From contig NC_064650.1 of the NCBI RefSeq assembly GCF_001723175.1, forward strand, positions 4,588,001-4,652,000: a DNA stretch of 64,000 nucleotides, in the 5' to 3' direction. Position 1 is the first letter of the stretch. Each line of letters begins with the position of its first letter. Shown here one piece after another: positions 61,770 through 64,000 of the stretch. Source of the DNA: Penicillium oxalicum (lineage: Eukaryota > Ascomycota > Eurotiomycetes > Eurotiales > Aspergillaceae). A program made the position numbers and the translations under genes. Under the pieces are notes generated by a model. The model saw nothing but the letters and a program-made list of their open reading frames with translations. It was not told where the DNA came from and ran no database searches.

Positions 61770-62870
61770 CTAGTCAATGCTCATGTCCTTATTTGCTACC
61801 GTCCACTGTAGCACCGAAGCATTGAATCGGTCCACCTGCAACTCATCCGTTGCCCACGAGGTCACAATTCTCACCACCACCTGCCCATCATCCAGATGAT
61901 CCCACGTATAGAATCGAAACTTCTCCTGCAACGTCCGAATCAAACGCGGGGGTAGCGTCACAAAGACCTGGTTGGTCTGTGTTTCTGCAGCGAGTTTGTA
62001 GCCCAAAGCTTCAAAATTGGCCGAGATTTTCTCGGACATGGCGTTGGCGTGGGTGGCCAACGTGAAAAAAAGGTTATCACGGAACAACTCCACAAATTGG
62101 ATTCCCATGATTCGGCCCTTTGCCAGCAAAGCGCCGTGTTGTTTGAGATGAAAGACGAAGCCCTCGGCGAGCGCCCTCTTCACCACGATAGCTTCACCCA
62201 TCAAGGCCCCGGCTTTGGTGCCACCAATCCAGAAGATATCGGCATGCTCGAAGATGTCTCGCAGAGCCATATCATTCTTCTTGGAGCACAGTGCAGTGCC
62301 CATTCGAGCTCCGTCCACCAGAAGCAAAAGGTTCAATTCTCGGCAGAGCGCTGACAGAGTGCTCAATTCGCGCTTCGTGTAGACAGTCCCCGTCTCTGAG
62401 GCATTGGAAATGTAAAGCAAGCGAGGCTTGGCCATATGTGGATAGAATTGATTTTGCTGGAACGCCTTGCGCAAATTGGTCGGGGTCATCTTCCCATCGA
62501 CTGCGGGGACGAGAATGAGCTTGTGGCCGGTGGCTTCAATCGCACCGGCCTCTTTACAGGCAATGTGACCCGAATCGAGCGTAATCACGGCCTCATAGGG
62601 ACGAAGACAACTCGCGATAGAGATCAAGTTGGCAGAAGTCCCGCTCGGGACGAAAAAGATATCCGCCTCATCTGCGGTGCAATGGATGTGTTGACGGATC
62701 AGTTCCCGGGCTTGATTGGAATAATCATCGTTGCCATAGGAGACTTGTTGTGTAGAATTTGTGCGGAGAAGAGCTTCCAGAATTTGTGGGTGAGCGCCCT
62801 CGCTGTAATCATCCATGAGACTATAAGGAGGACATGCCTCGTCTTGGCACAGACTAGTAGTCGAGGGCAT
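61770..62870 (-). CDS. Threonine-aldolase-like PLP enzyme, bacterial type
   Basis: Fold-type I PLP enzyme of the beta-eliminating lyase/low-specificity threonine aldolase family, expected to split L-threonine or a related beta-hydroxy amino acid into glycine and an aldehyde. Single exon of 366 residues. Motifs: DYSEGAHPQILEALLRTN at 20-38, SYGNDDYS at 44-51, H102 (SGHIACKEAGAIEATGHK) expected to stack on the cofactor, D186 (LLLVDGARMG) for the pyridine nitrogen, and K219 (IGGTKAGALMGEA) for the Schiff base. The DYSEGAHP opening is the form I associate with bacterial enzymes, whereas the usual fungal Gly1 begins with a FRSDTVT-type block. The lack of introns and this motif suggest transfer from bacteria (inference). 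Confidence 0.9.
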   Translation of the reverse strand: MPSTTSLCQDEACPPYSLMDDYSEGAHPQILEALLRTNSTQQVSYGNDDYSNQARELIRQHIHCTADEADIFFVPSGTSANLISIASCLRPYEAVITLDSGHIACKEAGAIEATGHKLILVPAVDGKMTPTNLRKAFQQNQFYPHMAKPRLLYISNASETGTVYTKRELSTLSALCRELNLLLLVDGARMGTALCSKKNDMALRDIFEHADIFWIGGTKAGALMGEAIVVKRALAEGFVFHLKQHGALLAKGRIMGIQFVELFRDNLFFTLATHANAMSEKISANFEALGYKLAAETQTNQVFVTLPPRLIRTLQEKFRFYTWDHLDDGQVVVRIVTSWATDELQVDRFNASVLQWTVANKDMSID

Positions 62871-64000
62871 GATGTGCTGCTGCCACCTGCCCCGGAATTT
62901 AGGTATTGAAGGTGGATTGCGGGAGTCAAGAATCTTGAACGTGTCAAAGGAGAGAAAGGAATCGAGCTTGGTCTAAGAATATGGTAATGCTTTATTTTTT
63001 TTCTCCTGTCGTCCTCCTTTTTTTCGTTTCGTGTGGAGGTCGAATGGAGTCACCCACAATCAACTAAATAACAGGACCACCGGGAATAAAAGTCGAAGTC
63101 GCAGGGTGGTCGGGAATAAAACCTTCGGCCGGGAATAACTCACACGTGAATCATTCCCGAGACTTGTGATTCGAGCTTCTGGCGAGTCGGAGCCTCAGGA
63201 GGGAATCCGTCCCGACCCTCAACGGGTTATTTTCATGTAATCGGTGGGCCAGTTCCCCAATTAAAAAAATCAAGAAAAAAAATGCAATTGCCCACCCAAC
63301 ATTTGAAGCTGGATCTGCTGATAAAGCAGACATCCTGAGTGTTCCACGACTGTCAAATTACCAAGTAGGCCTAGGAGAACCTTTGCTTCAGATTCCCTTG
63401 CGCTGGTCTGACGTTGCCCTGTGGAATCCTCATGCATGGCTCTCCACACATCGGAAGACCCGTCGGCGATCACCTGCGATGAACAATCAAGTCGTAACGC
63501 AGGAAGAAAGTGGTTGGCACAAAATCAATGATTATTCTCGGCAAGTAGGACTATCGAGCTCTCGAGGTGGCAAACCTCAGCCTTGAAGGGAGGCTACAAT
63601 ACATATCCACGCCAAAAAAAATCTGTCCTTTGGGTGATCGGAGCGTACTGTATCTGGATCGGGACTGTTGAAGATAAGAGCAGAGCGATAAGATAAGTAT
63701 CGGGAGGCACACAGTAAGACAGACACATTGGCGGGACTTATCATTTGCCATAGACGAAGTCTGGACTTTGAAGGCCAAAAAGTGTCCCGCAGCTGCCAGT
63801 TGGAGTAATTGGCGAGCGAAAGGCCCACCGGGATATCGTTGGGCACCCTAAGCATAGTAGTGAGAGACAGAGGAGAGATGGAAGGAATTCAATCGTATGC
63901 GGGGTACTGCAGTTTTGGAAACCACGAGACAGCGCACATTCGTACAAGGTTCAGCAACGCATGACAGACTGGGCGGCGATGGATCAAGTTCGCAGCTGCA
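62871..64000. other. Terminal intergenic region
   Basis: 1.13 kb upstream of the PLP-enzyme gene up to the window edge. It should hold that gene's promoter. Open frames here are short and show no recognisable similarity; a gene starting beyond the edge cannot be judged. Confidence 0.45.

Overview
This window is nuclear DNA from a filamentous ascomycete, most likely a member of the Eurotiales (Aspergillus/Penicillium group). The evidence is short spliceosomal introns (mostly 45-150 bp) with GTRNGT donors and CTRAC branch sites, monocistronic genes on both strands, and families found mainly in Pezizomycotina (DUF3405, Pth11/rhodopsin-like membrane proteins, Zn2Cys6 regulators). No rRNA, tRNA, CRISPR array or intact transposon could be supported. 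All gene models were spliced by eye from the sequence and homology was judged from memory of the families.

Layout. 1-701 (-): 5' part of an unnamed, probably OB-fold protein, cut by the window edge. 1545-4156 (+): Yme1-type i-AAA mitochondrial protease. 5549-7731 (-): glycerol kinase. 7.7-17 kb: long gene-poor stretch with simple repeats, G-tracts, hairpins, a broken phosphotransferase (APH-like) pseudogene and a second gene remnant. 16971-18150 (-): mitochondrial DUF3429/TMEM69-like membrane protein. 19465-29024 (+): lipid-transfer protein Vps13, with one ordinary-looking intron and one frame break I cannot resolve. 29947-32329 (-): DUF3405 Golgi-type protein. 35037-41134 (-): proteasome activator Blm10/PA200. 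42036-43521 (-): GPI mannosyltransferase 2 (Gpi18/PIG-V). 43.5-48.2 kb: second gene-poor stretch. 48263-50026 (+): conserved fungal protein of unknown function.

50.8-63 kb is denser: aldo-keto reductase (-), ITP pyrophosphatase Ham1 (+), Old Yellow Enzyme (-), rhodopsin-like membrane protein (+), Zn2Cys6 regulator (-) and a bacterial-type threonine aldolase-like PLP enzyme (-). Two redox enzymes, a membrane protein, a regulator and a PLP enzyme together look like a small catabolic or detoxification neighbourhood, but no polyketide synthase, NRPS or terpene synthase is present in the window, so a metabolite cluster is only a hypothesis.

Most of the window is housekeeping: mitochondrial quality control, glycerol use, membrane contact sites, proteasome regulation and GPI-anchor synthesis. 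I found no clearly new biological system. The points most worth checking are the Vps13 frame break, the possible bacterial origin of the PLP enzyme, the 50.8-63 kb gene group and the two unnamed conserved proteins.
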